Below the pieces are notes generated by a model that saw nothing but the letters and a program-made list of their open reading frames with translations, was not told the DNA's origin and made no database searches. DNA of 64,000 nucleotides from the NCBI GenBank assembly GCA_958296235.1, contig OY282457.1, positions 1,116,501-1,180,500 of the forward strand, read 5' to 3'. The stretch is from an uncultured Candidatus Binatia bacterium. Its GTDB lineage: Bacteria > Desulfobacterota > Binatia > Bin18. The position numbers and the translations under genes are program-made. Positions 34,885 through 44,317 of this stretch are shown piece by piece. Position 1 is the first letter of the stretch, and every line of letters starts with the position of its first letter.

Positions 34885-36534
34885 ATGCCTGAAGTCGCAT
34901 ATCTCAAAGACCTGGTCATTGTGTTTGGGGCCGCGGTCGCGGTCGTCACCCTCCTGAGGCGCGCGAACTTTCCCTCGATTGCCGGGTTCATCCTGACAGG
35001 TGCACTCGTCGGGCCCGCCGGCCTCGGACTCATCAACGACGCCCATCATGTCGAGGTCCTGGCCGAGGTGGGTGTCGTGCTCCTGCTCTTCGGGATCGGC
35101 CTGGAACTCTCCCTCGACCGGCTCCGGCGTCTGTGGAAAGCCATCCTGCTGGGCGGGGGCCTGCAGGTCGCCCTCACGGGTGCGTGCACGACAGGGTTAG
35201 CCATGTGGTTCGGGCTGGCGCCCGGCCCCGCGCTCTTCCTGGGCTGTATCGTCGCGGTCTCCAGCACGGCCATCGTCTTGCGTGCGCTTTCCACGAGCGG
35301 CGAACTCGAAGCGCCGCACGGCCGCCTGGCGGTCGGCATCCTCGTCTTCCAGGACCTGTGTGTGGTGCCGATGATGTTGGCCGTGCCCTACCTGGCTGGA
35401 AAAGGGGGCGCCATCGGGGACATTGGCGTGACGGTCGGCACAGCCCTCATTATCCTCGTGGGGGTGTTGCTCGCCGCGCACCGCCTCGTCCCCCGCTTGC
35501 TCGCGTTCGTGGCCCGGACCCGCGAGCGCGAACTCTTCATCCTGAGCGTCTTTCTCGTTTGCTTCGGCACGGCCTGGGCCTTATCGCTGGCGGGCATCTC
35601 ACTGGCCCTCGGGGCGTTTCTGGCCGGTCTGGTTGTCGCGGGCAGCGAGTTCCGCCACCAGGCGATGTCAGAGGTGATCCCGGCCCGCGAGGTCCTGGCC
35701 AGTCTGTTCTTCGTATCTGTCGGCATGCTGCTGAATGTGGCGGACATCGGTGCACACCTGCTGGCGACCGTCGGGCTCCTGTGCGTCATCCTGGTCGGCA
35801 AGTTCGCGATTATTCTCGGCACCGCGCTGCTCCTCCGCCTGCCCTTGCGGGTGGGGATCCTGTCCGCCGCCACACTGTGCCAGATCGGGGAATTCTCCTT
35901 CGTGCTCCTGAACGCCGCGTCCGGAACCGACCTCCTCCCAGCCGCGCTTGCCCACAACCTGCTGATGGCCATCGTCCTCTCCATGCTGCTGACACCACCA
36001 GCCATTGCATTCGGTCCACGCCTCATCGGCGGCGCGGCATACGTGCCCTGGCTGAACCGACTCCTGGGGGCAGAGCCGCCCGGCATCGATATGCCCGAGC
36101 CGCCCAGCGGCCATGTCATCGTGGCCGGCTATGGCCTGACAGGCCAACGCGTCTGCCGGGCTGTGCGAGGGATGGGGTTGACCTATGTCGCGGTTGACCG
36201 GAACCCGGACAAGGTCCGCGCGGCCCACGCCGCCGGCGACCGGGCCGTCCTCGGAGACGTTGCGCAACAGGAGGTGCTGGAGGAGCTGGGCTGCAGGCAG
36301 GCCCGCCTGGTGGTCGTGAACATCAACGACACGAAGGCCGCCGAATCCGCCGTTCGTACGGTGCGGGCGACCGCCCCGCACGTCGCGGTGATCGCCCGAG
36401 CCCCGTACGAGATGGACAAGGACATGCTGCAATCCGCCGGGGCTGCCGAGGTCATTACGGCCGAAGCCACGGCGAGCGAGGCGATCGTGGCAACCTGCCT
36501 TACGGCCCTGCGCACGACGCAGCCACCGGCCTGA
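34885..36534 (+). CDS. Kef/CPA2-type cation:proton antiporter with TrkA-N domain
   Basis: 549 residues. About 12 hydrophobic helices in residues 1-385 include PSIAGFILTGALVGPAGLGLI, GVVLLLFGIGLELSL, SSTAIVLRALS and GRLAVGILVFQDLCVVPMML, with the aspartate of the exchanger core (FQD). From about 405, HVIVAGYGLTGQRVCRAVRGMGLTYVAVD is a Rossmann RCK/TrkA-N domain that binds nucleotide and gates transport. It would exchange potassium or sodium for protons. Start at ATG 34885 fits the family N-terminus; a longer frame would run into the repeat. Third codon positions are almost all G or C, unlike its neighbours. Confidence 0.93.
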   Translation: MPEVAYLKDLVIVFGAAVAVVTLLRRANFPSIAGFILTGALVGPAGLGLINDAHHVEVLAEVGVVLLLFGIGLELSLDRLRRLWKAILLGGGLQVALTGACTTGLAMWFGLAPGPALFLGCIVAVSSTAIVLRALSTSGELEAPHGRLAVGILVFQDLCVVPMMLAVPYLAGKGGAIGDIGVTVGTALIILVGVLLAAHRLVPRLLAFVARTRERELFILSVFLVCFGTAWALSLAGISLALGAFLAGLVVAGSEFRHQAMSEVIPAREVLASLFFVSVGMLLNVADIGAHLLATVGLLCVILVGKFAIILGTALLLRLPLRVGILSAATLCQIGEFSFVLLNAASGTDLLPAALAHNLLMAIVLSMLLTPPAIAFGPRLIGGAAYVPWLNRLLGAEPPGIDMPEPPSGHVIVAGYGLTGQRVCRAVRGMGLTYVAVDRNPDKVRAAHAAGDRAVLGDVAQQEVLEELGCRQARLVVVNINDTKAAESAVRTVRATAPHVAVIARAPYEMDKDMLQSAGAAEVITAEATASEAIVATCLTALRTTQPPA

Positions 36535-36576
36535 GCACGCCGGACACACCCGCAGGAGGTGGGCGGCTCTCCTCCT

Positions 36577-36624
36577 GGGAGGGCGGCCATCCTGGCCGCC
36601 ATGCGGGCTTCCAGCCCGCACTCC
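36577..36624. repeat. Dispersed cruciform repeat, copy 2
   Basis: Outer GGGAG...CTCC arms enclose GGCGGCC-ATCCT-GGCCGCC (36582-36600) and TGCGGGCT-TCC-AGCCCGCA (36602-36620). Same two-hairpin plan as the copies at 26.0 and 63.2 kb, with compensatory changes in the stems. It lies 42 bases after the antiporter stop and may end its transcript. Confidence 0.75.
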
Positions 36625-36754
36625 TCAAGGGGGAGAAAGACGCGCTACACCGCATCGTTCTTTGCTCTCGCGTTCTTCTTTCACCGCTACAATTGCGCGT
36701 CCCACTTGTGTTCCGCCGGGTTTTCGCCTACCCGAATGAAGCAAGGAGGACTGT

Positions 36755-37384
36755 ATGGAAGAGCATATCACCTTTCCGGTTGGCGAAGGCGCTGACGCCA
36801 TCACCTTAGAAGGGCTCCTCTCGACATCCCAAGCCCCCACACTCGGAGCGGTGCTGTGTCACCCCCATCCGCTCTATGGGGGCGAAATGCACAACAATGT
36901 GGTGTCAGCGTTAGCACACGCCTTCCAAAAGGAGAATATCGCCACCCTGCGATTCAATTTCCGTGGGGTGGGGCGCAGTGAAGGCACCCATGACGAAGGC
37001 GTGGCCGAGCGCGAGGATGTGAAAGCCGCTGTCACGGCTCTCCTGGACCGGCAGGCCGTCTCAACCGTCGTGGTTGCCGGCTATTCGTTTGGCTCGATGG
37101 TGGGACTGCAAGCCGGGGCGGAAGACGACCGCGTCCATCGCCTGATTGGCGTGGCGTTCCCGCTCGGACTGCGTGACCCCGCGTTTCTTGTGCCCGTGAC
37201 CAAACCGGTCCTGCTCATCAGTGGCGACCGCGACACCTACTCCCCCATCCCCGACCTGACTGAGCTGGTTGCAAAAATATCGGCCCCAAAGCAGCTTGAG
37301 ACCATTAACGGCGCAGACCATTTCTTTATGGCCCGAGAGGGCGAAGTCGCCCAAGCCGCGGTCTCATTTCTTCAGCAGACCTAA
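36755..37384 (+). CDS. Alpha/beta hydrolase
   Basis: 209 residues. The nucleophile elbow is GYSFGS (serine near residue 110), the acid loop VLLISGDRDTYSP and the catalytic histidine in NGADHFF; the oxyanion region CHPHPLYGGEMHN and RFNFRGVGRSEG are typical of the small, lid-poor dienelactone-hydrolase-like/UPF0227-like group (KOG/COG2945 type). AAGGAGG precedes the ATG. Likely a cytoplasmic esterase of unknown substrate. Last gene before the defence-like island. Confidence 0.88.
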   Translation: MEEHITFPVGEGADAITLEGLLSTSQAPTLGAVLCHPHPLYGGEMHNNVVSALAHAFQKENIATLRFNFRGVGRSEGTHDEGVAEREDVKAAVTALLDRQAVSTVVVAGYSFGSMVGLQAGAEDDRVHRLIGVAFPLGLRDPAFLVPVTKPVLLISGDRDTYSPIPDLTELVAKISAPKQLETINGADHFFMAREGEVAQAAVSFLQQT

Positions 37385-37497
37385 CGCGGAGGACGCGCAG
37401 GTCGTTTGTTGAGAGTTCAGGTGAATTCGAGCCGGCGATAACGGCAAGGATCCACCTCCCAACCCTAGTCCAGGTAAGTATTCCTTTCGATGTGATA

Positions 37498-40400
37498 TCA
37501 GGACAAGAGATTAACGGAGGCCGGCCGACTTTTGCCCTCACAGAAATACAGCGCCTTAAACCTGTCCATTTGCTTGATCTTGTCTATCAAGCTCCGTTCC
37601 TGTTGCGAACTGGCAACGTTCCTGACCAGCACCTTCGCGTCCGCCTCGGTCAGTCGTAATATGAGATAATTCGCAATGGCAGAAAACAGAGACAGATTGA
37701 AATCTTTTGCTTCCTGCGAAGCGAGTATGAGCGAGATACCGTACTTGCGGCATTCCTTCGCCATAGTGGGGATAAGTTTCAGTCCCGCCGCGCGATGCGC
37801 CTCGTCAAATATCACAGCGTGAGTAATTCGGTCTCGAACGCCTCTCCGAAACATGTCCTTGTACAGACCGTAGAAGATGAGAGACGCAAAAGCCTTCTGT
37901 AGGTTGTCATTCTGCGTCGTATGGATGCGAATAATGATCGGCCGTTCGCTCTCCCACAGGCTCTCACGGGCTTCCTGTCCATCGAAGAACCCGTAGTCCT
38001 CAAGTTCCTCCAGACGTGCCAGCAACGTATGCAGCCCCCGGTCTGGTTTCGGATCATCCCGCAATATCTCTACGAAACGTTTGAACTCCGGTTCCGGTGT
38101 CTGTGCCAAAGCGGTGTTGGGGTCACCCCATCCTGCTTCGATGAAGCTCTCCTTGATGGCCCTCCGGATACGTTCCCCTTGGACGTCTCCCAGTTCGGGA
38201 AAAATCGCCATGAAGATATCTCGCAACGCCCCAGCCACATCGAGATACGCCATACGGGAGTCCCGGCCTAGAACCTGCAACGGGTTGAATCCCAAACCGT
38301 GGAAATCAATGAAACGCACCGATTCGATCAAGTCCTCAAGCCTCTCATCGATATCTTGGTGATAGGAGAAAACGATCGGTCGAACATCGGCTGCAATCAT
38401 CTGCTTGCACAGGTTCAGAAGGCAAGTGGTCTTACCCATTCCAGGCAGCCCAGCGACCAAGAGATGCGGATTCCCCTTTACGGTCAACGGCCAGCGGACT
38501 TCCGCGCTTGTGAATCTGTCCATACCAAAACATATAGAAGGCACTTTATTCGTCGCTCTTTCCGTGTTCTCCCCGTAACTTTCCACGGCCTTAAAAGTCG
38601 TTTTATTAGGAACTGTCGGGATATGTTCTACAGAATCCAAGCCACCAGCCGAATATTGATCCTCTCGCTTCGGTAGAGATGCAGGACCCCCGCTCCTCCG
38701 CCTTCCTGTTTCCGAGGGATGGACGATAGACTCACGGCGAAAATCTGCCTCAGATAGAAGGGCGGAACCGACCAGAAATATCCGCGTATCCCACCCCATC
38801 GGCGATATCTCCAGGGGACTGGGGCCGGTGTACTCAGGGCAAAAGACCCATCCGCAGTCACTACCCCCCACTTCCGCAAAGGAGTAGTCACCTCCCTTCT
38901 CAATCATACGGTTTATCTCGGAGACAATACCCTTATGCTGCTCGTCCGACAGGTAATGCCGATGTGCCTTGTCAGCGTAGAAGCGCAATACACGGGCCAG
39001 CTTGGCACGCCGGATTGGCCTAAAAGACAAGCAAACTCCCTCGCGACCGTACCATTCGTCCCAACGTTTCCTGAGAGATTCTACTTGCTTGCGAACGCTC
39101 CGTAGCAACTCCGGCGTTCGCGCGGCCCGGAGATGCCGGCGGTACTTCACCTCGATAAACTGGAAACGCAGCCCTTTTCGCGGAGCTATTGACACATATA
39201 TAAGATCGGGACGCGACTCCTTTTCGTCCTCATTGCCTTCTTGTCTGTTTAAGGGCGGAAGCAGATCCCGAACATCGTCAACAGGAATGATAAAGCCGCT
39301 TTGAAGCGAGACCCAGCAATCGTCATGCTCCGAAGGCTGGCTGCAATTCGCGTGGCAGACCGCAAGGGCAATAAGTTCCGAAGTTGCCGCTTTCTGGCCG
39401 GTGAGACGAATGGCTAAGCGCCCGCTGAGCGCCTTGAGGTGTTCCATGAGGAATTCTGCGTTCCGACGGCTGCGGCTGATCCCCATCTGATCAAGCGCAT
39501 CATCAAGCAAATTACGAATCTCTTCCAGGTTGCTGGTTGAGGTGACCAACTGGAGGCAACCCAGGTCTTCGCGTTCTGGAACGCAGTCAATCACGTAAGC
39601 GTCATAAATGTCCTTATTGTCCCGAGGCGAATCGAAGTATTCAATGCCCGCATTCCGGTCTAAGGTGATGACCCAGTCGCACAGCCGGTGAAGGTCTCGA
39701 AGGCTGTCCGCTTTGTGGGGTGAGATTTCCGTTCTCAACACCGGTGATTTCTCTTCGCTCCCAATATTTCGAACAACCGCCTTTTGTGTGACTTGTTGCA
39801 GGCGCGTCAATCGGTCGGTGTGTGCTCGGTCTGAGGGATGCTTCTCTCCGTCTTTTGAGGATGGAATGCTACTACGCCATAGAGGGGACAGACTACTTGA
39901 GTAGTCTCTCTCGAAGAAAGAGAGTAAGCCAAACACATAAAATGGTCTGGACATTGGCCTCATATCTTCTGCCATGACGTGAGATTCAAACGTGTCGAAG
40001 GCAACGGCAAGATGAGCCGCCGTCTTGGGTTCCTGTCCGTCCTTACGCGCCCAGCGTAATTTGGGCAGGCTGACTCCGCCGGGGAGACTCATAGACTCCA
40101 GCATCCAGAAGTCATCTGGAGACAACACGCCCGCACCTCTACGACGTTTCTCCCGCGTCTCCGCTATGAATCGCCCTGCAATCCCGCGCTGTTCCTGTGA
40201 GGGGTACAACTCCAATACAAAAGCTGGAGCTGTTTTCTGCGTATCCTCATCCAAGTCTTCCTCGTCTGAAGCGCTGCGGTAACGCTCATGAACGCGGCCG
40301 AGCGACCGGGACACCGTAAGGCCGTCGCCTGCCCTGAGAGCGTGAATCTGGAGTAATCTCGATGTATCGTGACACTCCAGATATTTAACGACTTCATTCC

Positions 40401-42516
40401 CCAGGACCGTAGCGCTCTGTCTGCCTACTGTTGGTGCCGTGTCCGCGGTTTCACTTTCGCCCAGGGCGCGGGCGAGAATCGCCACCGCGGCCTTCGGCTC
40501 CTTGTCGTAATCAGGAACCATGCCGACCGCATGGAAACCGAGCGCGTCGGCGAAAACAAAAGAATGTCCATTTTGCAGACCCGGCAGAAAGGCCGGGAAC
40601 ATGGCACCGTCCAGTCCGGCGAATTCGTGTTGAACGTCTCGGGGACGCCTGTTCTGGGCAAAGGCCGCATGTAACACCAAGTTGTCGTAGGCCACCTGCC
40701 AGGCTACACGCAACGGGTGGCTTGGCAGGACGACTAATCCAATCGTCCGACCGGAAAGCGACCGTACTTCGACAGTATTAGCGAGCGCCAAGGATGGAAC
40801 ACCTTCATCCATTAGAGCGGCCCAGGCAAGTAGATACTCTTTGACCGTATCGAAACCCTTGGATTTCTCGTCGTAGACCTGACCGACGCCGCCACCTGAG
40901 GCGAATCGTTCGGCCATTCTCCGACTTGCGCCTGTTGTACGGTCCCAGAGCTGCCCTAAAGTGGACTCAGGACGGACAAAAGGCACAAATTCAGCATTAC
41001 CGGCCCGTGTACCAGAAGCACGCACTTCGACGCACCAGCGCCCTATCGCTCCATCCTGCTCGGTCCATTGTTTCTCTACCTCACCAATTAGGGAGGGCCG
41101 AAAAACTCGGAAGCTCTTGCCGCGCTGGGGTGTTCGCAACAGCACAAAACCTTTTGAATCGACAGGGAGAGGACTTGCGGAAGAGGCGAGAGGCGAAACC
41201 ATCTCTCGATCATCGAGTTCGATAAGCCCTTCGCTGAATGTCCGAACTTTCTTTCCAACTCCACCTTCCGAGCGTTCGGGTGGCTGGCCGAAGCGAATGG
41301 TAAATTCTTCACTCTCTTGCCGTTCGACCAATTCGTTGCCTATCACCGAGACGATCACCTTGGCCGAAATGAGAGCGTCCTCACTCAGCGCCGAGAAATC
41401 GTCATTGCTGAATCTGTATTTCTCTTCTCTCTTAGCGGAGTGAGCAAGCTCCCGTGTGGCAAGTTCCTCATCCATACCAGTGGCAATGACAACACGATAT
41501 TCCACAGCGCCTTTCTCAAGGTTCTCCGGCCGCGCCCTCCACCTGACCTCAAGCTTGGAGTAGTCCCCCGTCTGCTCGGCGCCAGGCTTCAGGATGAGAG
41601 CGGGCGGGTCTTGAGTGCTACCTTCTTCCACTAGTCCTGACCATTTGGCGATTCTGCCGTTTCTGTTCCGCCAGGACGAAAGCTCAATACTCTGAATGGC
41701 CTGAGTGGCTCCCTCAATTTTCAACACATTGACCCACAGATGTTTCTTGTCGGAAAGTTCCGCCAAGGCGGGAAGGAGCGGCTTTGTGGCCGCGGAGCGC
41801 AGAAAGCGCTCCAGGTCATTGCGTTGCTGATCAGCGGGCTGCAACAGTCGCAGGGATTCGATCCGTCTGGCCGGGGTGAGGCCGGAGACCTCTGCTCCCA
41901 GCAGGCGATCCACGAACATGCGTGAGATGTCTAACTCGTCTGCCGCCTCTGCATCTTCGGACTCCTGGACAGGCCAGAGACCGAGGAGATGGAGATACGC
42001 CCCGGGATGGCTCTCGTCCGCTGCGATACGGCAGAGAAAATCAAACTCCGTCCATAGCGAGACGCTGAAGCGGTGCCCGTGTCCTCGCGCCTTTCTGATC
42101 GCGCGTTCGGCATATTGCCGGCGTTTACTGAACAAGTGGTCTGTCACCGCACTTCTAGCTAATCGTAGGGCTTCCCCAAACAGGTTTGCCTCATCTACTT
42201 CGCGCGTCGCGCTGTAAATGCCGTCCATCCCCGCGCCAGCCCGTGCCGTATCCACTAAGAGCAGCGCGGCGTCTCCCTTTGTCTCGCGCATCTCGACAGC
42301 ACGGTCCGCGGTAATGGTTCGCGCCTCCGTATTATCTGAGTCTGCAACGTGCAAGACCTGCCAATCTTGCGGGGCAAAAGAGGCGTCCTTGGCAAGGGCC
42401 TGCACCACATCGGGCGTGAGGCAGCGCACAAAGGCTATAGAGCCGATTTCAGGCTTTCCAAGTACCTTCTCGAACGCCCGCCCAAGAATGGGCGCGTGTC
42501 GCTCAGTCCATTGCAT
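37498..42516 (-). CDS. Giant protein with PD-(D/E)xK-like motif and C-terminal HerA/FtsK-like ATPase (putative defence effector)
   Basis: 1672 residues from ATG 42516, which has GCGGAGG six bases upstream and overlaps the end of the preceding gene by 14 bases. The first about 1000 residues show no recognised domain. Around 1103-1124, RPDLIYVSIA and FIEVKYR give the D...ExK pattern of PD-(D/E)xK nucleases. From about 1330 the segment PLTVKGNPHLLVAGLPGMGKTT carries a Walker A (about 1356-1363), and HAVIFDEAHRA is Walker B, followed by SLILASQEAKDF: a HerA/FtsK-type motor. Size and layout resemble DptH of phosphorothioate-dependent restriction and the ATP-binding subunit of MADS; homology not tested. 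Last of three coupled genes. Confidence 0.75.
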   Translation of the reverse strand: MQWTERHAPILGRAFEKVLGKPEIGSIAFVRCLTPDVVQALAKDASFAPQDWQVLHVADSDNTEARTITADRAVEMRETKGDAALLLVDTARAGAGMDGIYSATREVDEANLFGEALRLARSAVTDHLFSKRRQYAERAIRKARGHGHRFSVSLWTEFDFLCRIAADESHPGAYLHLLGLWPVQESEDAEAADELDISRMFVDRLLGAEVSGLTPARRIESLRLLQPADQQRNDLERFLRSAATKPLLPALAELSDKKHLWVNVLKIEGATQAIQSIELSSWRNRNGRIAKWSGLVEEGSTQDPPALILKPGAEQTGDYSKLEVRWRARPENLEKGAVEYRVVIATGMDEELATRELAHSAKREEKYRFSNDDFSALSEDALISAKVIVSVIGNELVERQESEEFTIRFGQPPERSEGGVGKKVRTFSEGLIELDDREMVSPLASSASPLPVDSKGFVLLRTPQRGKSFRVFRPSLIGEVEKQWTEQDGAIGRWCVEVRASGTRAGNAEFVPFVRPESTLGQLWDRTTGASRRMAERFASGGGVGQVYDEKSKGFDTVKEYLLAWAALMDEGVPSLALANTVEVRSLSGRTIGLVVLPSHPLRVAWQVAYDNLVLHAAFAQNRRPRDVQHEFAGLDGAMFPAFLPGLQNGHSFVFADALGFHAVGMVPDYDKEPKAAVAILARALGESETADTAPTVGRQSATVLGNEVVKYLECHDTSRLLQIHALRAGDGLTVSRSLGRVHERYRSASDEEDLDEDTQKTAPAFVLELYPSQEQRGIAGRFIAETREKRRRGAGVLSPDDFWMLESMSLPGGVSLPKLRWARKDGQEPKTAAHLAVAFDTFESHVMAEDMRPMSRPFYVFGLLSFFERDYSSSLSPLWRSSIPSSKDGEKHPSDRAHTDRLTRLQQVTQKAVVRNIGSEEKSPVLRTEISPHKADSLRDLHRLCDWVITLDRNAGIEYFDSPRDNKDIYDAYVIDCVPEREDLGCLQLVTSTSNLEEIRNLLDDALDQMGISRSRRNAEFLMEHLKALSGRLAIRLTGQKAATSELIALAVCHANCSQPSEHDDCWVSLQSGFIIPVDDVRDLLPPLNRQEGNEDEKESRPDLIYVSIAPRKGLRFQFIEVKYRRHLRAARTPELLRSVRKQVESLRKRWDEWYGREGVCLSFRPIRRAKLARVLRFYADKAHRHYLSDEQHKGIVSEINRMIEKGGDYSFAEVGGSDCGWVFCPEYTGPSPLEISPMGWDTRIFLVGSALLSEADFRRESIVHPSETGRRRSGGPASLPKREDQYSAGGLDSVEHIPTVPNKTTFKAVESYGENTERATNKVPSICFGMDRFTSAEVRWPLTVKGNPHLLVAGLPGMGKTTCLLNLCKQMIAADVRPIVFSYHQDIDERLEDLIESVRFIDFHGLGFNPLQVLGRDSRMAYLDVAGALRDIFMAIFPELGDVQGERIRRAIKESFIEAGWGDPNTALAQTPEPEFKRFVEILRDDPKPDRGLHTLLARLEELEDYGFFDGQEARESLWESERPIIIRIHTTQNDNLQKAFASLIFYGLYKDMFRRGVRDRITHAVIFDEAHRAAGLKLIPTMAKECRKYGISLILASQEAKDFNLSLFSAIANYLILRLTEADAKVLVRNVASSQQERSLIDKIKQMDRFKALYFCEGKSRPASVNLLS

Positions 42517-44314
42517 GTTCATCCTCCGCTGTCGGCTCAAAACGTGGCCGCAGACGCTTCATCGCCTCAGCGTCGTTGACACCTACGAGAAGTCCCAGGT
42601 CACGTAAGCGCCGTTCCAGAATCGCGCGATTTGCTTGCAACAGGTCGTTGGAAATTGTCATCCCGGGGGGAGCTACATCCACGCAGAACCCATACCGCTT
42701 GCGGAGTTTCAGGATGAATTCCTTGAATGGGAGCGGCCGAACACCGGGTTTATTGCCACTTCGGAGGAGGTGGAGGTGCACAAGGTAATCCAGGACCGGG
42801 TCGGTAAAGAGAGGTGAACGAACTTCCCTGCTCTTTCTTGTCCCGGCGACGCTACGTTTAGTCTTTCTCTTCGCCGCAAGCCCATTTGGACGGTTTATGA
42901 GAAGAATCGAATCGAGCGTGATAAGGAGTCTCTGAGTAAGGCTTCGACCTTGCAAAGAGGTAAGCGATTCAGCCAAGCGCCAAACTGGATTCTTCAGGCT
43001 TTCACTCCGCAACATCTGTGCAGCCTCGGGATAATCTTCCTCAAGTTTCTCCGCCAGTTCCTCTGCTTTACGCTCCATGTCATAGTGGATCGGTTCCGCC
43101 TCTGTACACCGGCTGTAAAGCAGTTCGCCCAGCATGTTAAGCCACTCGGTGGCGTAGGGCCACGTTGGGATATTAAGTTTCTTAATCTTTGGATCGTACC
43201 GTGCACTATAGTCCAATAGTCGAAGCGCCATTAAGATGACGGGAAACCGTTCGACGCGTCGCATGAGGTCATCCAATGACTGTTCGGCAAGCGTTCTCAA
43301 ATGGCGGTCCGCCCCATTGGAGCAGTCCACGAACAGACCCACAGGCTTCTGCTTGTCGCGCTTTTGGATCTCTCCGGTCTCCGCCCATTCAAACAGAATC
43401 TCGACCGCACTGGTAAGAATTGTCGTCATCCCAACCGCAATGCAGGACTCCAGCAGTTCCACAAAGGCGTGACGGGGAATGATGTCTGCGTATGTCCGAA
43501 CGAATCGGCGAATGTCTTCGGAGAAATCTACCGCTGCCTTTTCTGAAATGGGACGTTGATTCGAGATGTATTCCCGTTCTCCTCCTCGCAGTTTGTCCGG
43601 TGCAGATCGTAGTCGCTGTGCCAGACGAATCGTCAAGAGTTGGTCCAGGCCTACTGAGGACTCTTCCTCGAATTGGTCCGAGGTACGACTGTCCAACTGA
43701 CCGCGCCGCACGACACCCTTATGAAATGCGCGCAGAAGGATATTGTCCTCAAAATCTCTACCAACAGGGAACCTCGCACGGTCCCCGTTGCGGTTCTGCT
43801 GGACGTATTCGCCCTCTTGATTGGCCAGCATTGCCACAATTATTTCGGGGACGCGGCGAAGATTCGCCACGGAGGAGGGAAGGTCCACCCAACTTGCCAA
43901 GTAATGGGCTGGCGCAACGCGCTGAACCTGTTTCTCCCTGCCGAGGGCGTGGTTGGCGTTCTCCAGACAGAAGCAAAGGAGCAGGTCGCCGAGAATGGCT
44001 TTTTCGACCTCGCCCTCAAACCCTACAAACTTATCACTCTTCTCAGTAAGCTTATCCGCCATGCGTTCGATGGTCGCCGCCTGTCTACGCTGTTTATGGG
44101 TTCCTTCCGTCGAACCAAAGGTTTCAAGGAATTTTCCTCCTCCTCGACGATGCGCAAAGCGGAACATGTAGAATACGGCTGGGAGGACCGCGGGCAGATC
44201 GAAATCTCCCATCGAGAACGGCAGGGCCTTGTGGTAATTGCCCGCCCAGATATTGCGGGCCATACTGCGGGAAAGCACCTCTTCGACAATGGCGCGGGCG
44301 GTTGTGGCTGTCAT
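42503..44314 (-). CDS. 603-residue protein of unknown fold in the kinase/ATPase defence-like operon
   Basis: The protein is predominantly helical. It opens with MTATTARAIVEEVLSRSMARNI, and has FRFAHRRGGGKFLETFG near 50, and a C-terminal helix-turn-helix-like stretch (ANRAILERRLRDLGLLVGVNDAEAMKRLRPRF). VGLFVDCSNGADRHLRTL around 330 is a possible strand-loop of a P-loop-free core. No catalytic motif is evident. Its start is 3 bases after the kinase stop, with GGGAG just upstream, and its end overlaps the next gene, so the three products are made together. By position it matches DptG or the unknown MADS subunit; I cannot confirm relationship by sequence. Confidence 0.7.
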   Translation of the reverse strand: MTATTARAIVEEVLSRSMARNIWAGNYHKALPFSMGDFDLPAVLPAVFYMFRFAHRRGGGKFLETFGSTEGTHKQRRQAATIERMADKLTEKSDKFVGFEGEVEKAILGDLLLCFCLENANHALGREKQVQRVAPAHYLASWVDLPSSVANLRRVPEIIVAMLANQEGEYVQQNRNGDRARFPVGRDFEDNILLRAFHKGVVRRGQLDSRTSDQFEEESSVGLDQLLTIRLAQRLRSAPDKLRGGEREYISNQRPISEKAAVDFSEDIRRFVRTYADIIPRHAFVELLESCIAVGMTTILTSAVEILFEWAETGEIQKRDKQKPVGLFVDCSNGADRHLRTLAEQSLDDLMRRVERFPVILMALRLLDYSARYDPKIKKLNIPTWPYATEWLNMLGELLYSRCTEAEPIHYDMERKAEELAEKLEEDYPEAAQMLRSESLKNPVWRLAESLTSLQGRSLTQRLLITLDSILLINRPNGLAAKRKTKRSVAGTRKSREVRSPLFTDPVLDYLVHLHLLRSGNKPGVRPLPFKEFILKLRKRYGFCVDVAPPGMTISNDLLQANRAILERRLRDLGLLVGVNDAEAMKRLRPRFEPTAEDEHAMD

Positions 44315-44317
44315 TCT

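Noticed and set aside
35133..36197. 354-codon frame overlapping the Kef-type gene on the same strand
   Set aside because: Arginine/proline-rich composition typical of GC-rich shadow frames; the antiporter frame is unambiguous.
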